Assembly: GCA_003170275.1 (NCBI GenBank)
Contig: PNAM01000055.1
Location: 105,909-169,908, forward strand
DNA length: 64,000 nt
Direction of reading: 5' to 3'
DNA from: Myxococcales bacterium
Lineage (GTDB): Bacteria; Myxococcota_A; Polyangia; Palsa-1104
The translations under genes were made by a program, and so were the position numbers. The stretch's first letter is position 1; each line of letters starts with the position of its first letter. Below the pieces are notes generated by a model that ran no database searches, was not told where the DNA came from, and saw only the letters and a list, made by a program, of their open reading frames with translations. This document shows, piece after piece, positions 28,071 to 44,753 of the stretch.

Positions 28071-28994
28071 CTAGCGCTTGCCGCCGAACATCACGAACGC
28101 CAGCAATCCAACCGCGACGACGATCAAGATCACCACCACGATCCACGCAGCGTTCGATCGCTGAGGCTGAAGCGGAACCGGCGCGGTCTGCGCGCGGCGC
28201 GCTTCGAGCTCGGCCAGCGCGGCGGCGGCCGACGAGCGCACGCCCGAGGCGGAAGATCCGCCGCCGAAGCCGTTGATGCCCGACACCGACGAGAGGCCCG
28301 GCCCGGTGCCGGTGCCGCCGATGCTCTGCCTGATGTTCGGCAGCGACGGAATCGAGGGCAGCGAGCCGCCTGCCGACGATCCGCCCGACTTCGACTGATT
28401 GGCCCCCGGGTTGGTCCCGCTGCCCGACGAGCGCGGCCGGATCTTGCGGTCGCCGTCGGTGGGGGTGAACTCGTTGATCACGCTGTCGACGCGCGCGTCG
28501 GTGACGATCTTTTTCGCGTTGCCGAGGAACGCGAAGTAGGACTCTTCCATGTCATCGAAGTCCATCGGCCCGTCGCACTCGTCGCAGCGACACGACGGCG
28601 CCTTGAACGGCTGCGTGCCGTGCATGTCGCGCGTCTCGACCAGCAGCACCTTCTCGAGGTCGCAGTTCGGGCAGAAATACGGAGCATAGAAGGACTTTAC
28701 GACGCCCTGCCCGGTGAAGTTGTTGACCAGGTTGATCTGCGCGACGATGGCCGGCGAGCACTCGACGAGGACGATCTTCGCCCCGCCCTTCTCGGCCTTG
28801 CCGAGCCAGTTCACCCAGTCGCGCACGCCGCACGAGTTGATGCGCTCGATCTCCGAGACGTCGATGACCGCGGTGCCGCCACCGAGCTTGTCGGCCAACG
28901 TGCCGAGCTCATTGTCTTCGTCGATCACTCCCGAGAGCTTGACGTACGTGACGTCCTCCCGGTTCTGCACCGATGCCTGGAACTTGGGATTCAT
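28071..28994 (-). CDS. Tail-anchored STAS-zinc protein
   Basis: 307 residues. STAS-like domain (about 10-105) with [10 protein letters not shown], Ser54 at the antagonist phosphosite. Cys pairs C108/C111 and C137/C140 (with C135) follow, then [12 protein letters not shown]. Residues about 170-275 are a Ser/Gly/Pro-rich linker. A transmembrane helix at about 282-303, followed by GGKR, makes it a tail-anchored membrane protein. This places a partner-switch-like domain in the cytoplasm, tethered to the membrane. It converges with the PAS gene (7 bp apart). Confidence 0.75.
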   Translation of the reverse strand: MNPKFQASVQNREDVTYVKLSGVIDEDNELGTLADKLGGGTAVIDVSEIERINSCGVRDWVNWLGKAEKGGAKIVLVECSPAIVAQINLVNNFTGQGVVKSFYAPYFCPNCDLEKVLLVETRDMHGTQPFKAPSCRCDECDGPMDFDDMEESYFAFLGNAKKIVTDARVDSVINEFTPTDGDRKIRPRSSGSGTNPGANQSKSGGSSAGGSLPSIPSLPNIRQSIGGTGTGPGLSSVSGINGFGGGSSASGVRSSAAAALAELEARRAQTAPVPLQPQRSNAAWIVVVILIVVAVGLLAFVMFGGKR

Positions 28995-29004
28995 GGTCGC
29001 CGCC

Positions 29005-29033
29005 AGTTTAGAACGTGGTTGTGCTTCTGTCCA
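29005..29033 (-). promoter_or_regulatory. Sigma70-type promoter of the tail-anchored STAS-zinc gene
   Basis: Minus strand: TGGACA (29028-29033), 17-bp spacer, TAAACT (29005-29010). The leader would be only a few bases, as for the 27521 gene. Confidence 0.5.
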
Positions 29034-29051
29034 GTCACGTTGTCAGCCTCA

Positions 29052-35312
<6,261 letters not shown>

Positions 35313-35341
35313 GGGTCACGTACACAATCATGCGACGGTCG

Positions 35342-35369
35342 ATTGTAACAGACGTGAGCAAGCTTGCAA
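35342..35369 (-). promoter_or_regulatory. Sigma70-type promoter of the giant TPR gene
   Basis: Minus strand: TTGCAA (35364-35369), 16-bp spacer, TACAAT (35342-35347). The -35 box lies inside a GCAAGC inverted repeat. Confidence 0.5.
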
Positions 35370-35376
35370 AGCAAGC
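35358..35376. repeat. GCAAGC inverted repeats over the -35 box
   Basis: GCAAGCTTGC (35358-35367) is a perfect 10-bp palindrome. GCTTGC-AAA-GCAAGC (35362-35376) is a 6-bp stem with a 3-base loop. It follows the Ser/Thr kinase stop at 35387 but has no U tract, so it could be a weak terminator or an operator on the TPR promoter. Confidence 0.35.
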
Positions 35377-35386
35377 ACCTTCGCGC

Positions 35387-36663
<1,277 letters not shown>

Positions 36664-36664
<1 letters not shown>

Positions 36665-37692
36665 TACCAGCTGAGCTTCTCCTTCGCCCCACCCTTCACG
36701 TCGAGCTCGACGGTCTTCGACTTCGACCCGTCGTGAGCCTTGTACTCCACGTGATGCTTGCCTTCCGGCACGCCCACCTCATCGAACAACCCGACGTCCT
36801 TGCCGTCGATGCGCACGCGCGCCCACGGCTCGAGCTTGATGTTGACGACTCCGAAATTGTACTTCTTCTGCGTCTCTTTGCCGACCTGAACGTCGACCCG
36901 CGCATATCCGTTGAACTGGTACTTGTCGCTCTTGAAGCCGACCTTGTAGCGCCCGGCCGGCAGCGCGAAGCCCTTGAGCGGGGTCTTCAGCTCGGTCTCG
37001 CGACCGTTGAAGCTCAGCGTGCACGGAAACGACGAGTCCAGGCTGACCGTCCCGAGCAGCTTCTCCGCCGTGAGCCGTGCGCGCACCGTGTCGGCTATCT
37101 TGCCGTCGGGACGGACCCGCAGATAGTCGGCCAAGAACAGGCGCTCCTGCGCGCGGTCGCCGGTCTTACCATAGACTGCGCCGAGCAGCCGGTAGGGGCC
37201 GGGCAGATCGGGATCGAGCAACAGCGAGGCCTGCAGCTCGGCGACGGCGGCGTCGTATTTCTTGACCTGCGCGTCCTTTTTCCCCTCGTCGAACAGGCGC
37301 TTGGCCTCATTGGTCGCGGGGCGCTGCGTGAAGCCGGTCTCGTTGAACGGCTCGGGCGCGTCTTCGAGGCGCTTGGCCTCGCTCTCGGCCATCGACTTGC
37401 GCGCCGGATCGGCCGCTTTGCGCGAGGCGAAGTCATGATAGGCGGCGATCGCCTCTTCGTAACGTCCCGCCAGCTTGTAGATCTCGGCCAGCCGGAACAT
37501 CGGCGACGGATCGCGCGGCCGGAGCGCCGACAAGCCCCGCAACAGGGTCGCGGCGTACGGGAAGTTGCCGCGGATGACCTCGGCCTCGGCCGCCTTTTCC
37601 AGCCACACGCCGTCATCCGCCGCCCGCGAGTCACTGCCGAGTAGGAGGAGCGCACACACCGTTAACGCAGGGGAACGAATCGAGATCGCCAT
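36664..37692 (-). CDS. Exported TPR-PEGA-like protein
   Basis: 342 residues, ATG at 37692. Signal peptide about 1-24 (ends SRAAD). TPR-like helices at about 25-125 and 130-200. The C-terminal half contains two PEGA-like beta domains (about 210-280 and 285-342), recognised by the pattern ...GRYKVGFKS... and ...EGKHHVEYKA. Envelope protein by inference. Its stop overlaps the kinase start, so the two are co-translated. Confidence 0.75.
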
Positions 37693-37724
37693 GTCGATCG
37701 GTTTTACAATACCACGGCCATTCC

Positions 37725-37753
37725 TTGTCCCCGTAAGAAAATTTCGGTACAAT
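37725..37753 (+). promoter_or_regulatory. Sigma70-type promoter of the 37780 operon
   Basis: TTGTCC (37725-37730), 17-bp spacer, TACAAT (37748-37753). Leader of about 20-26 bases without a ribosome site. Confidence 0.6.
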
Positions 37754-37779
37754 TACCCGACCCGATAGCCCTGATCACG

Positions 37780-38721
37780 GTGCGCATGACTCTTCCTCAG
37801 GCGGTTGTACTGGAGCGGAACAAGCTGGTGAACCGTCGGATCGCGCGCGTGCTCGGCTGTGCGGGCTTCGAGGCGAGACAGTATGACGAGCCGGAAAAGG
37901 TGGATTCCGCGACCCTCGGCGAGCCCAATCTGGTGCTCGCCGACGCCTTTGACGCCGATCTGGTCATGCGCTTCCTACGCGAGAAGCCCGGAATGAGAGC
38001 CATCCTCTATACAGGGGAGGCGCTCGATCGACACCTGGCCAAGGCGCTGGAGGAGCCGCGGCTGGTCGCGCTCATGGGCCGGCCGACCTTCGAGGTCCCG
38101 CCGCGCGAGGACGATCTGCTGCACGTGGCCAAGCGCATGCTGTCGCCCGAGTGCGCGCCTTTCGACTCGCACCTGGCGTGGGGCGCGGCCGGCTTCGCGT
38201 TCTCGCTCACCGACGCCGCCGAGCGCGACGCGGCGGTCAAGGAAGTGATCGCGTTCGTGGCCCGGCTGGGCGCGCCCAAGCGCGTGGGCGAGATGCTCGG
38301 CGAGCTCTCGCACGAGCTGCTCATGAACGCGCTGTTCGACGCGCCGGTCGATCGCGAGGGCAAGCCGCGCTTCGCCCACGATCGCAAGGCCGAGATCAAG
38401 CTGGGCGCCGAGGACGCCGCGGTGCTGCGCGTCGGCTCCGACGGCGTGCGCATCGCCATCGAGGTGCAGGATCGCTTCGGGCGGCTGCAGCGCAAGCACG
38501 TGTTCGGCGGCCTGGTGCGCGCGCTCAAGAGCGGGCAGATGGACACCGCCGGCGGCGGCGCCGGGCTGGGCATGTTGGTGGCGTATCGATCGACGACGGC
38601 GCTGTTCTACGACGTGGTGGCGGGCCAGAAAACCAGGGTCACCGGGCTGTTCGACCTTGACTTGAACCTGCGGGAGTTCAAAACGCTCCCGAAGACGATC
38701 CATTTTCCCGAGGGGCAATAA
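37780..38721 (+). CDS. Receiver-like domain fused to GHKL (RsbW-like) ATPase
   Basis: 313 residues from a GTG at 37780; an ATG 2 codons later is equally possible. The N-terminal part (about 8-105) has the shape of a receiver (VVLERNKLVNRRIARVLG, VLADAFD) but lacks the acidic pair and the phospho-Asp context. The C-terminal part (about 130-300) is a GHKL ATPase: N-box HELLMNA with Glu179 and Asn183, Asp231 in VQDRFGRL, and GGGAGLGM. This small N-box type is close to anti-sigma kinases of the RsbW/SpoIIAB group. Paralogue at 54935. Followed 6 bp later by the double STAS-zinc gene, its likely partner. Confidence 0.75.
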   Translation: MRMTLPQAVVLERNKLVNRRIARVLGCAGFEARQYDEPEKVDSATLGEPNLVLADAFDADLVMRFLREKPGMRAILYTGEALDRHLAKALEEPRLVALMGRPTFEVPPREDDLLHVAKRMLSPECAPFDSHLAWGAAGFAFSLTDAAERDAAVKEVIAFVARLGAPKRVGEMLGELSHELLMNALFDAPVDREGKPRFAHDRKAEIKLGAEDAAVLRVGSDGVRIAIEVQDRFGRLQRKHVFGGLVRALKSGQMDTAGGGAGLGMLVAYRSTTALFYDVVAGQKTRVTGLFDLDLNLREFKTLPKTIHFPEGQ

Positions 38722-38727
38722 TACACG

Positions 38728-40995
38728 ATGGAACCCGCACAGACCCGCACCGGCTCGACGGATCCTGGAGCGAAACAGAAGCTCCGGATCGACAAGTTCT
38801 CCGACGGGGGAATCACTTGTCTGAAGCTCGCCGGGACCATCGACGAGCAGTTCGACGGCAAGAAGATCGCCAGCGGCTTCAAGGGCGGGACGCTGGTCCT
38901 CGACCTGGCCGACATCGAGCGCATCTCCTCGTTCGGCATCCGCGAGTGGGTCGACTTCATCACCGGGATCAGCGCCAAGGTCACGTCTCTGTGGTTCGTC
39001 GAGTGCGCGCCCAAGGTGGTCGATCAGTTCAACATGGTCGCCAACTTCGGCGGCGCCGGTCAGCTGGTCTCCTTCTATGCGCCCTACCGCTGCGATTATT
39101 GCGACGACGATCGCCGCCGGCTGGTGCAGGTGGCGCAGGACTGGGAGCAGCTCAAGACCGGCAAGCTCCCCGAGCGCACCTGCGAGTCGTGCGGCAACCA
39201 GGAATACTTCGACGAGGACCCGCTCACCTTCTTCTCGTTCCTGCAGGGCCACCCGCCGGTCGAGGTGCCGTCGGACGTGGCGGCGTTCCTCGCCTCCAAG
39301 CTCAATTACGCGGTCGCCGACGGCTCGCGCAAGCTCAAGATCGAGAAGCAGATCGACGGGCGCGCCACCTATCTGAAGCTGTCCGGCGATCTCGACGGCG
39401 CGTTCCCCACCAACAAGCTCGCCGAGGGCCTCGAAGGCGACGTGATGTTCGATCTGTCGGGGATCGGCAAGATCGATCCGGCGGGCGCGGCCGAGTGGCG
39501 GCAGCTCATGGCGCAGATCGCCGCGCCGGTGGACCGCATCCTGCTGGTCGGCTGCCCGACGGCGTTCGTCGAGCGGCTCACCAAGACCGAGGATCTGGCC
39601 AACAAGGGCATCGTGCTCACGTTCTCGATGCCGTACTCGTGCCCGACCTGCCGCAGCACCTCCGCGCGCGAGATCGACGTGGCGCTGCACTACGACGTGC
39701 TCAAGTTCGCCACCCCGCCCGAGCTCAAGTGCCTGGACTGCGGAGGGCCGACCACCTGCGCCGCGTCCGAGCCGCTGCTCGCGCATTTGCCGTCGCTGCC
39801 GAAGCCGGACGTGCCCGAGGAGCTGAAGAAGCAGCTCAAGCACTTCCAGGAAGAGGCGCTCAAGAAGCAGCTCGCCGCCAAGGCCTCGGGTCCGGCCATG
39901 GCCGCGCCGCTGGTGCTGCCGGGCCAGCCGCAGAGCGTCGCGCGCGGCGGCTTCAGCTGGGCCACCGTGCTGGTGGCGGTCGCGATCGTGGTGGCGATGG
40001 GCGGCGGGTTCATCGTCTTTCAGGGCTACAAGAACAAGAACCAGAGCGGCCGCGAGGGCTCCGAGGTCCAGGCCACGCTCGAGACCTCCAACCCCACCCG
40101 GCCGGGCTGGGTCGACAACACGTTCTTCCGCGAGGCCGATCGCCTGCTGTTCGTCGGGCACTCGACGCTGGTGAACGACAAGGCCGACGGCTTCGCCGAG
40201 GCGGAGAACGGCGCGCTCGAGGAGGTCGCCAACCAGATCGGCCTGTCGATCCGCGATCCGCAGTGGATCGATTTCGTGCGCCAGCAGTTCGAGGGGCACC
40301 GCTCGAAGGCGATCGGCGATCTCGAAAAAGCCACCGTCTCAGCCGACGCCGCCGAGCTCGAGCGCGCGCGCCGCGTCACCCGCGAAGGGCGCAAGCGGGT
40401 GGCCGAGTCGCTGCGCAAGACCTCGTCGGGCCTGGCGCCCACCGAGCGCAACGACGTGTACTGGGAGAAGCTGCAGACCACCGGCGGCGTCAAGTACCAG
40501 GTCTCGATCCGCTACGCGATCCCCAAGCCGACCTTCGAGAAGCTGGTCGAGACCTACTCCATGCCCGAGACCGCGATGGGCGCCAAGGCGGTGAGCTTCT
40601 TCCCGTCGCTCGGCTGGCGCTACGACGTGACCGAAGGCGCGGTGATCATCAAGGTCGCCAACGACTCGAACCTGCGCTTCGCCGGCATCCAGGAGGCCGA
40701 TCTGATCCTCGCCGGTATGGATCGCGTGGTGCACGACGCGCGCTCGTGGAAGCGCGTCCTCGACGAGGAATCGGCCGCTCTCACCATCAAGGGCGGCACG
40801 CTGGTGCTCAAGGTCAAGCGCGGCGACGCGCCGGCCATCGACACGCGCCTGCGCATCGCGCAGGGCGGCCAGGCCTCGGCCGAAGCCGGCAACCGCTTGC
40901 ACCAGACGCGCAGCGGCCCGAGGACCAACAGCACCCCCAGCTCCAAGAGCAAGAACCAGACTGGCAACATCTGGGACGACAATCCCGAAGAGTAG
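38728..40995 (+). CDS. Membrane protein with two STAS-zinc domains and PDZ-like C-terminus
   Basis: 755 residues. STAS-zinc unit 1: Ser68 in RISSFGIREW, Cys pairs C122/C125 and C152/C155. Unit 2 (about 200-345): the phosphosite Ser is replaced by Pro251 (KIDPAG), Cys pairs C305/C308 and C335/C338 kept. A Lys-rich segment and a transmembrane helix (about 408-430) follow, then an extracytoplasmic region with an LPP20-like segment and a PDZ-like domain (about 610-695, ADLILAGMDR). The N-terminal half is cytoplasmic. Directly after the GHKL ATPase gene. Confidence 0.75.
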   Translation: MEPAQTRTGSTDPGAKQKLRIDKFSDGGITCLKLAGTIDEQFDGKKIASGFKGGTLVLDLADIERISSFGIREWVDFITGISAKVTSLWFVECAPKVVDQFNMVANFGGAGQLVSFYAPYRCDYCDDDRRRLVQVAQDWEQLKTGKLPERTCESCGNQEYFDEDPLTFFSFLQGHPPVEVPSDVAAFLASKLNYAVADGSRKLKIEKQIDGRATYLKLSGDLDGAFPTNKLAEGLEGDVMFDLSGIGKIDPAGAAEWRQLMAQIAAPVDRILLVGCPTAFVERLTKTEDLANKGIVLTFSMPYSCPTCRSTSAREIDVALHYDVLKFATPPELKCLDCGGPTTCAASEPLLAHLPSLPKPDVPEELKKQLKHFQEEALKKQLAAKASGPAMAAPLVLPGQPQSVARGGFSWATVLVAVAIVVAMGGGFIVFQGYKNKNQSGREGSEVQATLETSNPTRPGWVDNTFFREADRLLFVGHSTLVNDKADGFAEAENGALEEVANQIGLSIRDPQWIDFVRQQFEGHRSKAIGDLEKATVSADAAELERARRVTREGRKRVAESLRKTSSGLAPTERNDVYWEKLQTTGGVKYQVSIRYAIPKPTFEKLVETYSMPETAMGAKAVSFFPSLGWRYDVTEGAVIIKVANDSNLRFAGIQEADLILAGMDRVVHDARSWKRVLDEESAALTIKGGTLVLKVKRGDAPAIDTRLRIAQGGQASAEAGNRLHQTRSGPRTNSTPSSKSKNQTGNIWDDNPEE

Positions 40996-41022
40996 TCCGA
41001 CTTGATCGTTAAGGAGGGACCC

Positions 41023-42099
41023 TTGCGGACCTCTACCTGGATTGGCTTGTTGCTCGCAGTGTGCGTCGGTGGTTCCCTGGCTCGCGCGGCGGGCAAGGAT
41101 GAGGAAGAAGAAAAGACCAGCGCGGCCAGCCCGCAAGGGGTCGAAGCGCGCAAGAAGTACGCCGAGGGCAAGGAGCGCTACTCGCGCGGCGACTACGAAG
41201 GCTCGGCCGAGTCGTACAAGGCGGCGATCGCGGCCGATCCGACGCTGCCCGGCCCGTACCGCGAGCTCGGGCTGACCTATCGCGCGCTCAACCGCTGCGC
41301 GGACGCGCTGCCGATGTACGAAAAATATCTCGAGATGCGGCCGGAGAGCCGCTACACCGACCGCGTGCGGCGCGAGATCGATCTGTGCCGCGCCAAGCTC
41401 GGCCAGGCGCCGCTGCCGGATCGGCCGCAGCACACCACCGGCACCTACCACCCGGCCGAGGCGCAGAGCTATCTGCACGTCGGCGCCAACCTGATCGGCG
41501 GCGAGGCCACCGACGAGGCCTCGGTGCGCGTCGACGGCCTGGTGCGCGGCTCGACGCCGATCACCATCCCGATCACCGCCGGCAAGCACCGCATCCACCT
41601 CGAGCGCGCCGGCTTCGAGAGCGCCGACGCCAGCGTCGAGGTGCAGCCCGGCCAGCGGCAAGAGGTCGAGCTCACCATGAACAAGCTCGCCGAGGTGCCG
41701 CGGCCGGTGGCCCCGGTCGACAGCGCCGGCGAGCCGATCTCGGAGGTGCCCAAGGGCAGCTATCGCAAGTACGCCTGGTCGCTGGTCGGCGTCGCCGGCG
41801 GGCTCGCGCTGATGGGCGCCGGCTTCGGCATCGCCGACAGCCAGCTGCACGCGGACACCATCACCGCGGACCACGCCACCACCTCGCGCGTGGACATCGA
41901 CAAGAAGAAGAACGACGGCGCCAACTACGCCATCGGCGCCTACGTCGGCCTGTCGGTGGGCGGCGCGGCCCTGGCCGCCGCGGTGATCATGTTCATCGTC
42001 GATCCGTCGCGCCGCGAGACCCACCGCAAGGAGAAGTGGGCGCTCTCGCCCACGCTCGCTCCCGGAAGCGCCGGCCTCTCCGCGGCGGGGAGCTTCTGA
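41023..42099 (+). CDS. TPR-PEGA membrane protein
   Basis: 358 residues from a TTG at 41023: AAGGAGGG lies 4 bp before it, while the earlier in-frame TTG at 41002 has no ribosome site. Signal peptide about 1-24 (ends ARAAG). TPR helices (about 45-130) with ELGLTYRALNRCADALPMYE, then a PEGA domain (about 160-225: DGLVRGSTPITI, GKHRIHLER). Two transmembrane helices (about 252-275 and 305-330) end the protein. Co-transcribed with the two genes before it and the two after. Confidence 0.82.
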   Translation: MRTSTWIGLLLAVCVGGSLARAAGKDEEEEKTSAASPQGVEARKKYAEGKERYSRGDYEGSAESYKAAIAADPTLPGPYRELGLTYRALNRCADALPMYEKYLEMRPESRYTDRVRREIDLCRAKLGQAPLPDRPQHTTGTYHPAEAQSYLHVGANLIGGEATDEASVRVDGLVRGSTPITIPITAGKHRIHLERAGFESADASVEVQPGQRQEVELTMNKLAEVPRPVAPVDSAGEPISEVPKGSYRKYAWSLVGVAGGLALMGAGFGIADSQLHADTITADHATTSRVDIDKKKNDGANYAIGAYVGLSVGGAALAAAVIMFIVDPSRRETHRKEKWALSPTLAPGSAGLSAAGSF

Positions 42100-42374
42100 T
42101 GCGCAAGATCCTGTTGGTCCTGACGCTGCTCGGCGGCGCCGCGTCGCTGATGCCCGGCTGCCCGGCGGCGCACGACGAGTATCCCGGCCTGGCGTGCAAG
42201 CAGGACTCCGACTGCTACCTGGGAGAGACCTGCCAGAACCTGGTGTGCGCCGGCATGGACATGAGCGTCCCCACCGACATGGCCTTTCCCAAGTTCGACT
42301 TTGCACGCCCCGACCTGCTCGACTCCGACGGAGACCAGCCGATGCCCGATCTCACCGGCGGAGGTGACATGTGA
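42099..42374 (+). CDS. Small Cys-containing lipoprotein
   Basis: 91 residues. Signal peptide with lipobox LMPGC near residue 21. The mature part has CKQDSDCYLGETCQNLVC, a Cys pattern frequent in myxobacterial lipoproteins, followed by an Asp/Pro/Met-rich tail. TGATG overlap upstream and GTGA overlap with the FadL-like gene. Confidence 0.75.
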   Translation: MRKILLVLTLLGGAASLMPGCPAAHDEYPGLACKQDSDCYLGETCQNLVCAGMDMSVPTDMAFPKFDFARPDLLDSDGDQPMPDLTGGGDM

Positions 42375-43645
42375 GACGCAGCCAGGGGTTGGCCCTCGGG
42401 CTCGCGTTCTCGCTGCTCGCTCCTTCTCTCGCCCACGCAGCCGGCCTCTCGCGGCCCAACCTGGTCGGCGCGCGCGCCATCGGCCTGGGCGGCGCCTACA
42501 CCGCGGTGGCCGACGATCCGACCGCGGTCTGGTACAACCCGGCCGGTCCGGCGTTCTTCGGCGACAACGAGATCTACCTGGGCGGCGAGCTGGTGATCAC
42601 CCAGCGCAGCTACACGCCGTCGGCGGACTCACCGCTCGGCACCAACGGGATCACCGGAAAGATCACCGAGAACACCACTCCCGCGTTCCTGCCGATCATC
42701 GGCGTGAGCACGCGCTTCGGCTTCGGCAAGACCAGGCCCACCCGCTTCGCGCTCAGCCTGTTGGCGCACGTGGCCTACGGCGGCTCGATCGGTTTTTCGC
42801 ACAGCGACATCACCAAGCCGGGTGGCGATCCCACCAAGCCGACCGTGCTCGGCATCGCCGGCTCGCAGATCCTCGACTTCGAGATCACGCCGGCGCTCTC
42901 GTACCAGGTGACCGACGTGCTGGCGATCGGCGCCGGCCTGCGCATCGGCGTGACCGCGTTCTCCGTCGACGACTTCGAGCCGGCCTTTCACGCCAACCTG
43001 TCGGCCACCGGCGTGGGCATCGGCGCCACGCTGGGCATCATGCTCAAGCCGCACAAGATGATCGACATCGGCGCGGTCTATCGCACGCCGCTCTCGGCCA
43101 CCACCACCGGCTCCGGCCCGGTCTCGCAGGTCGGCTCGGCGACGATGAACCGCGACATGAGCCTGAGCATCACCTGGCCGCAGTCGGCGGGCCTGGGCAT
43201 CGCGGTCAAGCCGCACTGGCGCTTCATGGCGTCGGTCCAGGGCGACTGGACCGGTTGGTCCTCGGTGCAGAAGCTGAGCATCGACCTGGCCGGGCTACCG
43301 CCTACCGTCAAGGTCACCAAGTTCTCCGACAGCTACTCGTTTCACCTCGGCCTGCAGACCATCATCACCAAGAACGTGCTGGTGCGGCTCGGCTACGCCT
43401 ACGACTCCAACGCCATCCCCGATGCCGCCGTTCGCCGCGAGAACACCGACGCCCCCAAGGGAACGCTGGCGGCCGGGCTGGGCGTGCGCCTGTGGAAACT
43501 GTTCGGCGACATCGCATTCGAAACCTTTATTCCGGCCGGCCCAACCGACCGGATAGTCAAAACGCAGGTCGGCCTGGATAACGAGGCTGGAAAGTATTCA
43601 GCGTTCGTTTACTCCATTGAAGTCTCGGGCAAGATCCACTTCTGA
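42371..43645 (+). CDS. OmpP1/FadL-type outer-membrane transporter
   Basis: 424 residues. Signal peptide about 1-23 (ends AHA). The N-terminal signature GARAIGLGGAYTAVADDPTAVWYNPAG is the FadL/OmpP1 family hallmark. The barrel ends in HF. Family members move long-chain fatty acids or other hydrophobic molecules across the outer membrane. The substrate is unknown. The GTG start overlaps the previous stop. Confidence 0.9.
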   Translation: MRRSQGLALGLAFSLLAPSLAHAAGLSRPNLVGARAIGLGGAYTAVADDPTAVWYNPAGPAFFGDNEIYLGGELVITQRSYTPSADSPLGTNGITGKITENTTPAFLPIIGVSTRFGFGKTRPTRFALSLLAHVAYGGSIGFSHSDITKPGGDPTKPTVLGIAGSQILDFEITPALSYQVTDVLAIGAGLRIGVTAFSVDDFEPAFHANLSATGVGIGATLGIMLKPHKMIDIGAVYRTPLSATTTGSGPVSQVGSATMNRDMSLSITWPQSAGLGIAVKPHWRFMASVQGDWTGWSSVQKLSIDLAGLPPTVKVTKFSDSYSFHLGLQTIITKNVLVRLGYAYDSNAIPDAAVRRENTDAPKGTLAAGLGVRLWKLFGDIAFETFIPAGPTDRIVKTQVGLDNEAGKYSAFVYSIEVSGKIHF

Positions 43646-43648
43646 ACC

Positions 43649-43678
43649 TTGACTTCGATCTGGAAATTGGAGTACAAT
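43649..43678 (+). promoter_or_regulatory. Sigma70-type promoter of the 43752 gene
   Basis: TTGACT (43649-43654), 18-bp spacer, TACAAT (43673-43678). Leader of about 67 bases ending in a GGAGG ribosome site 6 bp before the ATG. It begins 3 bp after the FadL-like stop. Confidence 0.65.
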
Positions 43679-43751
43679 TCGCGTCACGCTGTGTAATTAG
43701 GATAAGCGTCGCTACGCCGGCTATATAAGCCCCGGCGTCCGGAGGCCTTGA

Positions 43752-44714
43752 ATGTCGCGGAGTATTGTCCGGCTGGCGTTGGTCCCACTCTTCTTCAGCA
43801 CCGGCTGCGACAGCCTGAGCGCCAACTCGTTCGCCGGAACGATCGTCGAGATGACGCTCAGCGGCGTGACGCCCAACGGGGCCGACGACCACTTCGAGCT
43901 GTGGTCGCGAGACGCCAACGACGACATCATCCGGGTCAACGGCATCTTCGACGTAGTAGACCCGGTAACCAAGAAACAGTTGCACGCATTCAACGGGTTC
44001 ACGGTCCGCCCCGCCGTCTTGATGGGCGACCAGTGCATGATCGACGGCAAGGGCAACCTGCTGGTCAGCGCCGCGGCCTACCCGACCCCGGTGACCTTCA
44101 ACGGCGTGCCGCAGTCGCCGGAGGAGCAGGCGGCCCAGGTGCGCACGCGCATCGGCCAGCTCACCACCAGCAGCATCTGTGACGGCTCGGGCGGCAACCC
44201 GAGCTCGCACTGCGGCCGCGAGACCGCGACCCTGCTCGGCCTGGTACCGTGGAATCCGATCCCGCCGCCTGCCGCGTTCTCGGCGCTCACCTTCAACAGC
44301 TCGGCAGCGGATCGCCTGGCCGCCTGCACCGAGTACTGGCAAAACCCGCTCGCGTACACGCCCAACCCGGCGCAGCTCACCGCGCCGCTGCACGGCACCA
44401 TTTGGGGTTTCCTCTCGTATACGACCCTCAATCCGCCGGGCAACTTCGACGGCATCCGGATCGACTCGCCGGTCAATCTCGCGGGCATTCAGGAGCTGTG
44501 GATCACCACCGAGACCCTGCCGGCCGGCATGGCGCCAGGCACTGACTTCGTGGACCCGAAGAATCGCGGGCCGGTGTACGTGCAGGGTACGCCCGATCCG
44601 GGCGGCAACGAAGTCGTGCACTTCGATCTCGCGGCGCCGTTCGGCGCAACGGGGGGGGCGTCGGGAACCGCGGCGCTGGAAGTCAATTTGGATCAGGACA
44701 ACGTCCAGTTCTGA
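43752..44714 (+). CDS. Lipoprotein, unknown function
   Basis: 320 residues. Signal peptide with lipobox FSTGC near residue 19. The mature part is Pro/Thr/Gly-rich, ending in an acidic hydrophobic tail (NLDQDNVQF), and contains two Cys-rich spots. No family recognised. First gene of a cluster of envelope genes. Confidence 0.68.
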   Translation: MSRSIVRLALVPLFFSTGCDSLSANSFAGTIVEMTLSGVTPNGADDHFELWSRDANDDIIRVNGIFDVVDPVTKKQLHAFNGFTVRPAVLMGDQCMIDGKGNLLVSAAAYPTPVTFNGVPQSPEEQAAQVRTRIGQLTTSSICDGSGGNPSSHCGRETATLLGLVPWNPIPPPAAFSALTFNSSAADRLAACTEYWQNPLAYTPNPAQLTAPLHGTIWGFLSYTTLNPPGNFDGIRIDSPVNLAGIQELWITTETLPAGMAPGTDFVDPKNRGPVYVQGTPDPGGNEVVHFDLAAPFGATGGASGTAALEVNLDQDNVQF

Positions 44715-44753
44715 CGCTGGTTGGGTGGCAATGGCAGGTCTGAGGAGGAGCGA

